Assembly: GCA_002812745.2 (NCBI GenBank) | Contig: NCSJ02000395.1 | Location: 1-37,022, forward strand | DNA from: Scytalidium lignicola | Lineage: Eukaryota > Ascomycota > Leotiomycetes | Direction of reading: 5' to 3' | DNA length: 37,022 bases | Shown: piece after piece, positions 1 to 11,582 of the stretch | Layout of the letters: every line of letters begins with the position of its first letter | How positions within the stretch are numbered: position 1 is the first letter of the stretch | The notes under the pieces: generated by a model | The model's database searches: none | What the model saw: only the letters and a program-made list of their open reading frames with translations | What the model was told of the DNA's origin: nothing | Made by a program: the position numbers and the translations under genes

Positions 1-1152
1 CCACGGCTTCTGCCCCCGCGGTAACCACCTCGACCTCCCCGGTCGGGTTGCTCGACGAAGCGCTGGTCGATCTCAACGACCTGCTTTTGCTTGCGCTCAC
101 GTTCACGCTTAGCCTTCCCACCGGAGCCAGCAATGAAGTCTTCTTCCTCCTCAGTGGTGATTGGCTTGGCATTTGCCCATTTCTTGTCCTGCTTGCTGCC
201 CTCATTTGGCTTACGGGGCTCTGGAACACCAGTGCCAAGAGCAAGCTTCTTCTCAGCGAGCTGAGCGAGATACTCGTTGTAAGAGATAGAGTGGTCCTCT
301 GGCTCGGCATCAGCGGCCGGCTCATCTGCACCAGCCTCAGCACCTTCAGCTTTCTCATCCTGCTGGGCAATCTGTTCACCGGCCCGCTCATCAGCAAGCT
401 CAGCTCCACCCTCGACCGCACCCCAGGATTTTTCTGCCTGCTTCTCGGAGCCGCTAAAGGTATTGTTAGTAAAACTAAAAATCTACTGCAGGAACAAGCG
501 CATACCTTGGAATATTTCTGGGCTTGCGATCGCCTGGATGTCCTCCACGACGAGTACCCGTGCCGCGGTTTGCTGAACGGTCATATGGGCGGCCATCATC
601 AGTTGGCTTTGCGCTGTTTGCTCCGCTACCGGCATTACGATCACGGAAAGCTGAACGCGCTAAATGTTAGCTACAACGATCTCGCAAAATATAAATGGGA
701 GTCTGCGATTCGCGCGAATAAATTGGTGTTTCAAGAAATCATTACTAACCTGCTTCGTTGCCAGTGCCAGTGTATCCGCCACGACGACCACCTCGGCTAG
801 TAGGTGCAGAAGCTCTAGAAACAGGAGCCTCTCCAGTAGCGTTGTTGCGCTTGATGTTGGTTCGCGCAGGTGTCTTGTCGACAACCTTCACTGGTGGATC
901 GGGCTCTCTGTCGGAGTCTTCATCGTGTGTGTTGCCTGTTTTGCTTTTGTCAGCTGGCTGCAAATATCCTCACAAGATGAGTAGAACTCATACCGAGAAG
1001 CTCGTAAAGGTTCTATAATCACGGAAAACGTCAGCCATCCCACCCTTTGAGAATAAAATGCCAGTTTTAAGAATAGCGCGAGAACAATGCTTTATAGAAG
1101 GAAAGAGCAGGATTAAGGCGGTTTTACTTACCTTCGAGGCGACGGCCGACAT
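1..1152 (-). CDS. Stm1/HABP4-type ribosome- and RNA-binding protein, 3' end cut by window edge
   Basis: Five exons can be read on the minus strand: 1152-1132, 1012-994, 935-750, 650-506 and 453 to the edge. They keep phase and give about 274 codons. The N-terminus contains SKNLYELLGN followed by EDSDREPDPPVKVVDK, the classic start of fungal Stm1-like proteins. Next come an Arg/Gly-rich stretch (SRGGRRGGYTG), the FRDRNAGS and GRPYDRSANRG block of the HABP4/PAI-RBP1 domain, an acidic Ala/Glu segment, SYNEYLAQLAEKK, and a C-terminal RG-rich tail (DRGGRGGYRGGR) that reaches the window edge. Members of this family bind 80S ribosomes and RNA, and yeast Stm1 preserves ribosomes in quiescent cells; that role is inferred here by family. 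The first two exons are tiny (21 and 19 nt), so simple ORF callers miss the true start. Only the extreme C-terminus should be missing. Family assignment is strong. Confidence 0.9.
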
Positions 1153-2014
1153 TTTGTCTGGTGATTTGTGTGCCTCCGAAGAAGGCGTTACTACCGAGAC
1201 AACAATTCGAATGAAGGGGTTTGGAGATCGAGACGGACAGATTCCTACGGACTAGGAGGCTGTCTCTCGAGATATTGCGATGAGAGTTGCTCTGAGTCGT
1301 TTACACGATCGAGCCAGAAGTTCAGGTAGAAGTCGAGTTTCTTCACCACGATTAACCGTGCTAGGCGAATTGCAATCGGCGCTAAGACCGTAGCGGGAGC
1401 AATCTTCGGTTAATCGAAGAAGGTCAAGGAAACCCTAATGAAAATAGGTCGAGTGAATAATAACGTCACAGAAGATTGCTGAGAAGCAGTATGCTGACAG
1501 AAATATTGGGATGATGTCCAGTGCAGTTCACAGAGTTATTTGGTTGGTTGCGCATTTCATCTTAACTTGCTTTTTTTGATTGTGCCGCATGCTGTCTCTA
1601 GCTACAGGCTATCTAGCAGTCGTTTTGTAAATGAAGCAGTGTTGGTGGGTTGTTTATATATACATATAATCGTGACAGTCTAGCAGACAGCGCTCTATTA
1701 AAGTGCTCTGCTATCCTGATAGGCTCTGGGCCTAAGGTTTCCCATCTCAGATTCAGGCCCTTGTCGTAGCACTTGCTCGACCCTGGAGGTTTGCCCCAAA
1801 GTCCCAAGTCGCCTTGTTCAGATACCTTTATCTCCTTCCTATGATCAAATGCTTAGGCCCCATCATTATCATTATCACTGACGTTGACGCTCGGTTCTAA
1901 GCACTATATGCAACTGCTGCGCTCGTAAATTCATGAGGGATGCCACACCTGCAAATGAACCTAGACTTCCACCTCTGCAAATTCTACTGCGTACATATTG
2001 ATATCATCTAGCCT
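1153..2014. other. Intergenic: Stm1-like promoter and bZIP 3' UTR
   Basis: There is no credible gene in these 862 bases. The left part is the upstream region of the Stm1-like gene and the right part is the 3' flank of the bZIP gene; both genes read leftward. Short open frames here have no recognisable protein features. Confidence 0.6.
1430..1438 (+). promoter_or_regulatory. AAACCCTAA telo-box-like element upstream of the Stm1-like gene
   Basis: The sequence AAACCCTAA lies about 280 bp upstream of the Stm1-like start codon. In several fungi the telobox protein Tbf1 binds ARCCCTAA in promoters of ribosomal and translation genes, which would suit a ribosome-associated factor. One 9-bp match can occur by chance, so this is a candidate only. 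Confidence 0.3.
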
Positions 2015-3420
2015 TCATCGCATTGAGCTGGTATCAAACGAGAACTGCGTCGGGAACTGCATGCTTGCCGAAAGCCCAAAAGGATCCATGTCAAGCATCG
2101 GATCATATGGGTCAAGAAGTTGCGACATGGAGCCGAATCCCTGCTGCTGCGAGTTTGTGCCGACTGGTAAGCCGTGCATTGGGCCTTGGTGGCCTTGAGG
2201 CGATCGTGGATTGAGTTGTGGCGGTGGTTGTTGTTGTTGCTGCTGCTGCTGCTGAGCACCGAAAGATTCGGGATAAGGCCCGGGGCCTGCCGCTTCGGAT
2301 GGGTCTTGTCGTCGACCATATCGGTTTGTGCGTCGTACTCCTGTTCTGTACTCACGGAATCAATCTAGGACGAACATAGTTCCATGAAAAGAAAATGAGA
2401 AAAGGGGAGGGGTCAGCTTGCCGAGTTGCTCCAGGTGATTCTGATAACTAGAATTTTGGAAGGGGGTCGGATAGTACGCAGCAGTAACAGGTGTACTGCT
2501 AGGAGCACCTGCTCCACTACTTCCTGGTAGTTTTTGTCCCAACGCTGATCCACCAACGCCAGTATTCACCATCAGACCACCACTTGTTTGTAAGCCGTGG
2601 GCCTGCTGCTGAGATTTCGTGGCATGTAAGCGCTGCTGATGTTGGATTTGTGACTCTGAGGCAGGAGGTGTCATAACACCCTGGTTAGCAAATGCTGGGG
2701 ATTGCGCGGTCGGGGATGAAGCATGAGAGGAAGGTGTCGGTCGAGATTGAGGGGACTGGTGGGTATGGGGTAGTACGCCCGGCTCTATTTTTGGTGCAAT
2801 ACTTGAGTTTGACCTTCGTGCCTGGTGATGCCTGTTCATAATTGCGCGTTGAACCGTTGGCTGAGGCACTTGGGTTACATGCGTTGGACCAAGATGTGGA
2901 CTGCCGGTCTTCGCTCGCAATTCAGCTTGAACATCAATTCCTTGAATCCTGTCAGTATCAACTACAGATTTGGAGAGGCGTGAGATCGGCTTCATCAGAT
3001 ATTACCTTTCTCTAGAAGGATCCGTTCTAGTAATGAATTCTTATATCTTAGCATAAGGCATTCGTCGGCAGCGCTTCGATGAGCAGTCTGCAAATTATGA
3101 AGATTGGTTTCATGGACTCGTATAGTCTCCTCGAGTTGCTTGATGTATTCTGTGCGACGCTCTCTGAATGCTGCCTGTGCCTGACGATTCCGCTGTTTTC
3201 TTTCCTCGGACGTAGCATATATCTATTTATATTTTGTCAGAACCTAACAAGACATAGGACATGCACGACAAACAGGTTTTCTGCCCCCCTTTCTCTTCTG
3301 CTGACTCTGCGGTTCTTGGGGAGCTCCTGCTGTTTCGGTCTCGGGGGTAGAGTCCATAGAATCATCGCTACCCTCGCGAACCGGCTCTTTCATGTCGACT
3401 GACATCTCGTTCTCGGCCAT
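2015..3420 (-). CDS. bZIP transcription factor of the Yap/Pap1-like fungal group, 402 aa
   Basis: Four exons on the minus strand: 3420-3274, 3222-3006, 2940-2422 and 2340-2015, together 402 codons plus stop. The start ATG gives MAENEMSVDM; it is the first ATG after a leader with none nearby. A basic patch KRKGGRKP (about 42-49) leads into the basic region RNRQAQAAFRERR (about 61-73), matching the N-x2-A-x3-F-R signature of fungal AP-1-like bZIPs, followed by a leucine zipper to about residue 121. The rest is low complexity: Ser/Pro/Gln-rich, then a polyGln run (CAG repeat near 2236-2260), and a C-terminus with QLLDPYDPMLDMDPFG. It should act in the nucleus as a DNA-binding regulator; targets cannot be told. 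The third intron (2421-2341) has no usable GT donor and seems to use GC-AG. This restores the frame into the polyGln and QLLDPYD tail. Confidence 0.85.
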
Positions 3421-5613
3421 TGCACTTAATTCACCGTCAGGGACTCCTGCTATTTGCTTGACGCTCAATCGCGCCGGCAGCCCGTTTTAGAACGCGCCCC
3501 TCACTGTAACCGTATGGCTCTCAGTAACCTCTCAGGTCCAGTAGATTTTCAAGGGCAATTCACAAGGTGTGGCTGTCAACGCACCTGTGGCGATGGCAAT
3601 CAGCAGGTCGAATTGAGATAGCGAGTTTTTGCGGGGCGGGGAGGTGTTCTGGCCGCTTTGGAAAGTTCCCTCGGACCCGGCAATCTGGTAGCTGGATCTG
3701 GGGAAACAGATAGGGCTGATTGAGGACTGTCTGTTTTGGTAGAACAGATAACGCTGATATGATAGAGATAGAGTAATAGAACAGAAGAATGGCAGAAAGA
3801 GTTGGGTAATAGAAACTTGTCGAGAGAAAGGTGTGACGGCTGCTTTTAGGAGGAAAGAGTTTGCAGCATGGCGTGGAACTTGCGAGCGAAGGCGGAGAGG
3901 GGTGTGACCGGGATGACCACCAGGGACAGGCTCGACCCGCAATCTCGAGGTTCTGGGTAGTGATGGAGTGGCGGCCGGTAACCTTCTTTCTCGCCGTTGG
4001 AAGCGCGACTAAGGCTGTTCCAGAGGAAGCGAGGCACAGTGGGAAATGCTCTGACAGATGCACGCTGTTACGCTTTCATCAACACCATCCAACCACGCTA
4101 ACCTATAAGCTTGGCATGTGTTACTGTACGGAGTTTTAAAAAGATGCTGCTTTCACACTGCCGCCCTTGGGCTGGCCAAAAACATTCAGAGCGCAGGTCC
4201 CTACTGACCAAACGCCGGATCCAACCACAAGTGCACAACGACCTCCCCAGAGCGCCGGGCTTTGCTCTCCAAGTAGCCAACTTGTGCAGCAGCTCAGCTG
4301 ACTGGTAAGCCGGATATGGCTCCGTGGAGACGTTCAGACGAGCTCGTTCTCGTGTTCAAGAGGAGCTCAGATGTGGAGAGATGGCTCCTCTTGAGAAAAT
4401 TTTCACCTTGCATGGCTTCTGTCTCGCCGCCATCGTGACACGGATCAAGCCACGACCCATAGCGCTGGAGAGACTGGATGTACGTCCGCACGCGGGTGCC
4501 AACTCTCTCACGGAGCTACAAAGATGCAAAGTCCAGCGTGTGATCGCGCAGGCGATGGATCCGACAGTACAGTAGTGTATGAAATACAGAAGGCAGAGCA
4601 CAGCAAAGCAAAGCACAAAGCAAAGTAAAGCACAACCCCTCATCTCGATTCACACTGCAACAACTTGGCCCATCGAATTGCCCCTTTCGTTCACAACAGG
4701 ATGCTGGCGGGCATCTCCGGACAGCTTTCCACCCAGCGAGGTTGAGCAAATGGGCGTGAAGTCACCTGCCCGCAAACGCAATTTATACTTAACTTTTGCA
4801 GGGCTTTATTGGACCGATGCCGGACCGCGGGGGAAAAAATTCTGCAAAAGGAAGGAACAGCCAAGCGAGACCAGCCAGTGAACTCCATCGGATCCCTTTA
4901 GCCAATGAAGGAGCTTCTTCGCAATCGAGGGGTTGTTGGGTGTTTGTGCGCTGGGTCAAACATCTCCGAGGCAGCGGCATTGGAGCTTTGCCCTTTGCAG
5001 ATATCCTTCACCACAGTGTGGAACCAGGCCATCTACGTAAGGCTGAGTCTTTCCCACGAGGCTGCGACCAAGTACAGTGCTACTTAATGTAAGTGCTGCT
5101 TCTTCATGAAGCCTTATCAATAATATTGCGGGGAACCCTGCCAAACAGACTTCTATTAATACTGTGATGAACTTTGTGGTCGTTTTCCTTAATGTCCACC
5201 AGGACTGAGTGAGAGAGAGGTACCTAAAGGATGAATTAATCTGGTTTTGAAGCTTTGATCTATGGTGGTCTCGTTCAGACTCATTTCATGTGCCAGAAAA
5301 GTTGAAATGATACGGTATAAATATGGGTTGAAATGCCTTACGGTACTCATAATCGTAACGAACCTGTATACAAGAACTGTACCGGTAATGATTAGGGTCG
5401 TGAGGTGTTTCTGGGTGCCTTAGATCCCAGGTCGTTGTTGCCCAGAAGCAACCGAATCTCGTAAATAAACCCAACACGTAACCAAACCCTGGTCAAGCAC
5501 GTTCGTCATTCCACTCAGATTGCCCCACAGACCGCTTCGAATCATACTCCGTAAGCTCTTTCTTACTTACACTTATCTCTTTGATACCATCCCAGAACAG
5601 TCGATGCTTCAAT
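3421..5613. other. Divergent intergenic region between the bZIP gene and the 629-aa gene
   Basis: About 2.2 kb separate two divergent genes. The bases near 3540-3850 are pyrimidine-rich on the minus strand and probably hold the bZIP leader. A short AAAGC/CAAAG repeat lies near 4600-4635. Overlapping open frames of 60-170 codons occur on both strands, but none shows domains, consistent frame conservation or a matching exon chain. I see no RNA gene or transposon. Confidence 0.55.
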
Positions 5614-7565
5614 ATGGCTCCTCGCCGGTCTTCTAGGCTTCGAGGAAGCAATGTTACTCCCAAGGTAAACAATACTTCCTACCTCTAAGTTGCAACGCGT
5701 GGGTGACTGAGCACTACTCTTATTAGTCCAACCGCGATGTCACCAACAACCTTCCTTCCCTCGTGGAACAGGAGGAGGATTCCAAACCCACGAAGCATAT
5801 GACGCTCACATCGATGGTTTCATCTCCTTCAGTTCCCCGAACTCCTGCAACTGAGGGTCGCGTTAAGCCATCGCTTGATGAGATGCACCCAAGCAAGGTA
5901 CACCAAAGCACTACCAAAAAGCCTGATTCTGGTCTCCTTCTTGGTTTTGTCGATATTCCATCCAGTAATAGCAAGCAGTCCTCCGGAATTGGCCAGCAAA
6001 CGCCATCAAAGACGCCTAGTTCCTCAACTTTCGATTTTCGATTCGCACGCAGCACTCCTAAACTAGGTCCAGATGCTCAAAAATTGATGGATGATTTGCG
6101 TGAGGAAGCGATGAAAATCAAAGTACAATTAGCATCTGAGAAGGAACAAGAGAGATTAAGACTTGAAAATTGTGACTCAGGGAATGCTTCTGCTCGCAAA
6201 ATTGCTCAACCCAAGGGCAGAGTAGGAAGATTCAGCGACGTGCACATGGCAGAATTCAGGAAGATGGACTCTATTGAAGGTCACGCCTCAGCTTATAGAG
6301 CCCAAGCAAGCAGAAATCCGCCAACAACAAGCGGCCTTAAACGAACTCAATCCAAAGCACAGCTGGATGATAGAGCGGAGTCTCAGCCTTCCAAACAGTC
6401 GACGTTAGTTACAACACCTCGCTCTGAGAGACTAGAAAACACGGCACCAGCAAAGCGTGCAAGGAAAGATATTGGTGATGATGCTTCTTCTATGCGGCCA
6501 ATATCTCGTGATGGTCCCGACACAGCCAAGAATGCGGTGAATCCTGTGAATACCACGCTTGCGTCTATAACGACACCTACGAAGGCATCGTTAGCTCGAG
6601 CTCTTGCAGCCAAGAGCTCTAGTTCGTCGATACCAACGTTGTCCAGATCTCCTTCCAAGCCAAACTTAGGAGTAGCCCATAACCTTCGAAGCCCCACCAA
6701 ATCCGCAACCGTTGGAGCTCTACGCAGCCCTAGTAAGTTTGACCGAGTTAAATCCATCCTCAGATATCCTAGTTCCACGCAGAAGGAACCTCCCGCTATC
6801 TCCTCATCTGCCTCATCCTTGCCCAGAGCCACTACTCAGTTGGATCTCAACAAAGCTCTACCTCAAGCTCCTACTCCAACGAAGCATGTTACCTTCCCAT
6901 CAATGGATGAGGCGCCCACCATTCCGACGACTCCTTCTCCAAAGAAATCCGGTATACCACGTTCAACTTTTGGAATGAATATGGGAAGTGTTAGGACTTC
7001 GCCTTCTAAAGATGTCCAATATCCCGCCATTTCTGCAGATGACACAGAAAAGGAGGTGGTCTATCCGTCACTAGACAAAGCTCTAGCGCGATCTGGATTT
7101 TCTAGTCAAACCACAGACATCAGACGGCCTCCCCCATCTGTTCCGGGCTCTTTCACTTTCCGCAGCGATAAGACGATCGAGTTTGGCTCATCTCCTAAGG
7201 GCTTCGGATCAGCTTCTGGTCAGGCTAGTGTCCGTCAGGTTCGGTCGAGTATAGCACCTGGCCCCAGTATGGGTAGACTTCCTCCAACTCCCAGGAATAA
7301 CCTTCGGACTTTACCAGCTGTACCACATGGCATGTCTAACAAGAAGCGACACCGTGCCGATTCTGATGAAGAGAATGAAGAACCTGAAGATCGATCACCA
7401 AAGAAACATAAGGGCAGTGTTGCTGAAGGGGCAATGCTTTTAGCTCCCCGCATCGAGTCTGAAAAAATGGCGACAAAGTCGAAAACTCCAAGCCCGGTCA
7501 AGAAGAAAGGCGTGCTGAGCTTGTCCCGTCTGAACATGCTAGCTCGGCCCAAATTACGGAAGTAG
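5614..7565 (+). CDS. Unrecognised Ser/Pro/Lys-rich nuclear-type protein, 629 aa
   Basis: Two exons: 5614-5664 and 5727-7565. Exon 1 encodes MAPRRSSRLRGSNVTPK, a basic start, and the intron (GTAAAC to TTATTAG) keeps phase. The protein is mostly disordered and basic. It has more than ten S/T-P-x-K or related motifs (TPSK, SPSK, SPTK, TPTK, SPKK), the form favoured by cyclin-dependent kinases. A short predicted coiled coil lies near residues 119-150 (DAQKLMDDLREEAMKIK). Possible nuclear signals include AKRARK and the basic tail RPKLRK. Segments such as MHPSKVHQSTTKKPDSG and GRVGRFSDVHMAEFRKMDS look like conserved islands, and I believe similar uncharacterised proteins exist in other filamentous ascomycetes. 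That memory gives no function. A cell-cycle or chromosome-linked role is inference from composition only. Confidence 0.85.
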
Positions 7566-8227
7566 TTGATAAACTCAAACTACCAACTAGTTGACGGGTT
7601 CTATCTCATTATCTAAGGTCCATGGCGGGAGTACAACCATTCCATCCATGCTGTCCATGACTCTCTTTTCTCTACGAAATATGACTGCTTTGCGTTGGCG
7701 TTGGCGACTAAATGTTGATATTGCCATGGATATCAGAATCCTGGTAAATTGAAAGGACTTTCAAATGATATGACGTATCATTTTGCCAGCTTTGGCTATG
7801 ATTACCACTACGGTACCCTTTTCTTTGAACTCTATGCCTTCGGTGTTTGTGGGGCTCTATATTCTGTTTGTGTATCTAACTAATAAGCCTTTCTAACCTT
7901 CGTTGTGTCGTTAACAGACCTCCAACAACAGAATTCTACTATATGATCTTGATTTTCGTATTCCCCGTAAAGCAACGTTCTGTTCCTGTGATAGGCTGTC
8001 TGGTGAATCAGTTGATACTACTTAAGTAAATAAATAAAAGATATTCAGCATCACATATTAAGATATTGTAAGGTCCAGTCACGTACAGTAACACCCAAGT
8101 CCTAAATTACTGTATCCGCCACTAACGGTAAGCGGAAGTAATATTAGTTGCGCCCGAACCGAGGCGCAAGAGCTCTAGCCAGCAGCAACCACAACAACAT
8201 CAGGCTTGTTGCACCACGCTATTAACA
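7566..8227. other. Intergenic spacer before MED10
   Basis: These 662 AT-rich bases hold the 3' flank of the 629-aa gene and the promoter of MED10. I see no gene, repeat or clear regulatory motif. Confidence 0.6.
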
Positions 8228-8828
8228 ATGGCACCAGCTGAGAAGAATGATCATGATGTTGTAGAAAGTGAGGAATCAATGCTCTGATGTTCTGGGCAAT
8301 GACTAACTCTCCAACTAGACCAGCTTAAAGATATTATTCAGGATCTCTATCAAATTCTTGTTCAGGTCTCAGCATACGACCTAGCAGGCAAACCCAGCAA
8401 AGATGTTTTGGAAAATGAATTGTAAGATGTCATTCCGCAGTGCCTTATTCTTTACTCTACATCTTAAGGTTTCTTAAAAGAGGTAAACTAACACAACGAT
8501 TAACAACAGCCGGCAGCTCCAAAAAGACCTCCAGAAAGTTCACTCCACGGCTGGCAATCCTTCAGTGCACCTTCCTAGCATTCCTCCCGAATTAGTGCAG
8601 TATGTTGACAATGGCCGCAATCCGGACATCTACACGCGAGAGTTTGTCGAACTGGCGCGAAGAGGGAATCAGTTGATGAAGGGGAAGATGGAGGCTTTTG
8701 GCAGCTTTAGAGACGTTCTTGCGAGGGAGATGAGCGCTGCTTTACCAGAATTAAGGAGCGATGTTGCAAAAGTTGTGGAGGCTACTGGTGGGAATATGGA
8801 TGTACTTGTGAAGAAGGAAGATGCATAG
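8228..8828 (+). CDS. MED10: Mediator complex subunit 10 (Med10/Nut2), 153 aa
   Basis: Three exons: 8228-8267, 8319-8421 and 8510-8828, giving 153 aa. Introns have GTGAGG and GTAAGA donors, with CTAAC branch-like sequences before both acceptors. The Med10 domain fills nearly the whole protein: NQLKDIIQDLYQILVQ at about 14-29, then VSAYDLAG, RQLQKDLQKV, IPPELVQYVDNGRNPDIYT and the C-terminal helices through MKGKMEAFGSFRDVLA. Med10 belongs to the middle module of Mediator, which links activators to RNA polymerase II in the nucleus. The length is typical for the family. The start is the only ATG that joins in frame to the conserved first helix. The neighbouring genes have no evident functional link to Mediator. 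Confidence 0.95.
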
Positions 8829-9444
8829 AGTCTATTTGATGGGAGGCTATATGTCTACATGGTGCTTTTTTGGCGTTTGGAGCGAGGGCGAGGAATGGGT
8901 TTGCGTATGTTGGACTTGATTGATAAATGATACCCTTACNAAAAGTTTTTTGGCTGCTCTTAGGTCTAGCTAGGAATGTTCTCACTGGATAAGATGGCTA
9001 TATACAAAACGTTTCTGATTATGGTGAAGAGCTATCATAACATTCTATAGACATAAGCTATGGACAGCTAATCCTAGTTTCCTTTGAGGACTGTTTTCAT
9101 AGCAGATCGTTGAATCGTGATTTCGACCATAACTACTCTTCAAAAATAATCACATCATACCTCGATGTCAAAGGATAATTATCTAATGATTTTGTAAGTA
9201 CGGAGTCGGCTAGCGTTGCGCTCGGTTCACTCCAGCTACGGAGGTACGTACGTACTTCGTGAGGTCTTACTGTATTGTACGTACTATAAAAAAACAACTC
9301 CGGAACCCTTCAAAGGACAAGAAATCAAATTAAAGAAGCTCTGTATGATTGTAGCATTTTCTGCAAACTCCGAGAATGGTGATAGGCTATTCTATAACCT
9401 GTTAAATCCACATCAAATCTTGGTAGAAACATCATTGTCACAAG
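8829..9444. other. Intergenic spacer between MED10 and the MFS gene
   Basis: A 616-bp AT-rich spacer with an N at 8940. It carries TACGGAGT at about 9199 and an overlapping GTACGTACGTAC run near 9244-9255, both of the GTAC type seen in other intergenic parts of the window. An open frame at 9216-9491 has no protein features and overlaps the MFS start. Confidence 0.55.
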
Positions 9445-11285
9445 ATGGCGTCTATAGCATCATACCTTCCTTTCGCGACGGGAACAACTAGCCTCCAAGC
9501 ATCGACATATCTCTTTGGTGTCTGTCTTTTCTCGATATCCTTCCTCGTCTTCCTAAACAGCAGTGTATCTTTTGTGATAACGGACCTAATTGGAGTGAAG
9601 GATGGCGTTGGTGATCTGGTAGGCACTTTAGGATTCGTGGACGAGCTTGTAGCTTTGGTAGCTTGTCCTTTCTGGGGAATCCTGTCTGATAGACTTGGAG
9701 TGCGTAATGTGTGCGCAATCGGGTATGCAATTGTTGGGATATCTCTCTGGCTGTTCGTGCAAGCTAGAGATGTTTACCCACAGCTCCTGCTTGCACGCAT
9801 ACTTTTCAGTACTGGTGGTGCTGCTACGTAAGTAATAAATGACACCTCAATTTTATATTTCAGATGCTAATGCTCATTAGTGCGACCATGGTGACTGCCA
9901 TTCTACCATCAATGACAGGAAATAAAGCAGAACCTGTTGCTCGGGATAACTGCGTGGATGAAAACTTATCCGTTCCTGGATATCTTCGAGATGATATGCG
10001 ACCAAGTATATCGGACTCTTTAGATTCCGAAATTACTATTACACCATCAAACTATAATGGAATGAGGAGACAAAGTTCAAAAACAAAAACAAGCCCAAAA
10101 GGCTCAAGTCCTCCTCGCCTAGCCGGGCTAGTTGGCCTCTTCACAGGTTGCGGTGCATTGGTTGCGTTAACACTCTTCCTGCCATTACCAGCCCAATTCT
10201 CTCAATTGAAAGGCATAACACAGGGTCAAGCCGTTGCAGATGGCTTTTACGTAGTAGGGAGTATCTCTCTGCTAGTAGCTTTATTCTGTTATATCGGTCT
10301 TAAGGGACTTCAAGGGGAGGAAGATAAAGGCTTAGGATTGCTTTTAGGGAAGTCTACCGCTAATCAAGAATACCAGACTTCCAATCTCTCATCTGAGAAT
10401 AATAACGAGTTCAGCAATCAAAGGAATGAGTTCTTGCCATACTGGCGCCTTCTATTCGACTCTACAATACTTGCATTCAAAGATGCACAGATCGGGCTAG
10501 GTTACCTGGGCGGTTTCGTAGCTCGAGCCTCGTCAGTTGGGATCTCTCTTTTTATTCCATTGTACATCAATGCATATTTTATCCAGAACGGCTTCTGCAA
10601 AGGTTCTCCTAATGATCCCTCACCTGAGCTCAAAAAGGAGTGCAGAGCAGCGTATGTTCTTGCAGCCGAACTGACAGGAATCTCACAACTTATTGCGCTA
10701 CTTTGTGCTCCTATATACGGGTATCTCTCTGATCGTTATCGACGATTCAATGTTCCACTTCTCGTATCAAGCATATTTGGAATTATTGGATACATTGCAT
10801 TCGCCCAATTAAGAAGTCCCGAGTTTAAAGATATAAACGGCAGAGGAGGCGGTCCAGTTGTCTTCGTCATCGTCGCTTTCATTGGCATCAGTCAGATTGG
10901 TGCAATAGTGTGCAGCCTTGGGCTTCTTGGACGAGGTGTTCTTGGTGAGGAAGGAGGATACAATCTTTCTTCCCAGCTTCAAACCGGTCAGACTGCACAA
11001 GGAATAGCTCCATCGGACCCCACTGAGACTGCACCTCTCATAGGCACTCCCATGGTAACTAAAGGCACTACTTCAAGGAATCACCTCAAAGGATCGATCG
11101 CTGGTGTGTATTCATTATCCGGTGGAGCAGCAATTCTCCTGCTCACCAAGCTGGGCGGTTATCTTTTTGACAGACTGTCTCCTGCCGCTCCCTTTTACAT
11201 GATGGCGGTTTTTAACGCCGTTTTATTAGTGGGGGGTTTTGGAGCCGGACTTTATAGAGAAGTGAAATTACGACAACAAAAGTAA
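9445..11285 (+). CDS. Major facilitator superfamily transporter, 595 aa
   Basis: Two exons: 9445-9827 and 9881-11285. The intron runs from GTAAGT to CATTAG, using the acceptor at 9880 and not the earlier CAG at 9863. This choice keeps phase and restores the helix sequence STGGAATATMVTAILPS. The protein has about 12 hydrophobic segments. Motif A of the family is visible after helix 2 (GILSDRLGVR) and again in the second half (GYLSDRYRR). A long hydrophilic loop follows helix 4 (about residues 145-205, Ser/Lys-rich), and another charged loop lies in the middle between the two halves. It is an integral membrane protein that probably moves a small solute by proton coupling. The substrate is unknown, and no neighbour suggests one. 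The start ATG lies directly before the first helix. Confidence 0.88.
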
Positions 11286-11582
11286 TAAGGCATTTACAAA
11301 TATATTCCATCTAATAGTCATTTTTGGGATCTAACCCAATAGTTACCGTCTATCGATACACAGACGTCGAAATTCCTATACAAAGTTAAGAGTGGTAACA
11401 TCCATATCTGGCATACCATGAAAGGAAAAATATCTCAAGCATCACCAGTTATTCTCTAGGACCTCTAGTTTTTGGACCATCCCGAGTAAGCTATTCGCCG
11501 GCTTGTTAATAACCTGTTTTCGAGATTCGAGAACTCCATCTATATCTGACTCAAGACGCTAAGACAACTCATGTGCAGTAGG

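Noticed and set aside
48..800. 250-codon plus-strand open frame at the left end
   Set aside because: It is the antisense shadow of the Stm1-like exons, which are supported by family motifs; part of it crosses the introns of that gene.
3532..4063. Minus-strand open frames of 136 and 167 codons upstream of the bZIP gene
   Set aside because: They overlap each other in different frames, have no domains, and lie in a pyrimidine-rich leader that keeps frames open by composition.
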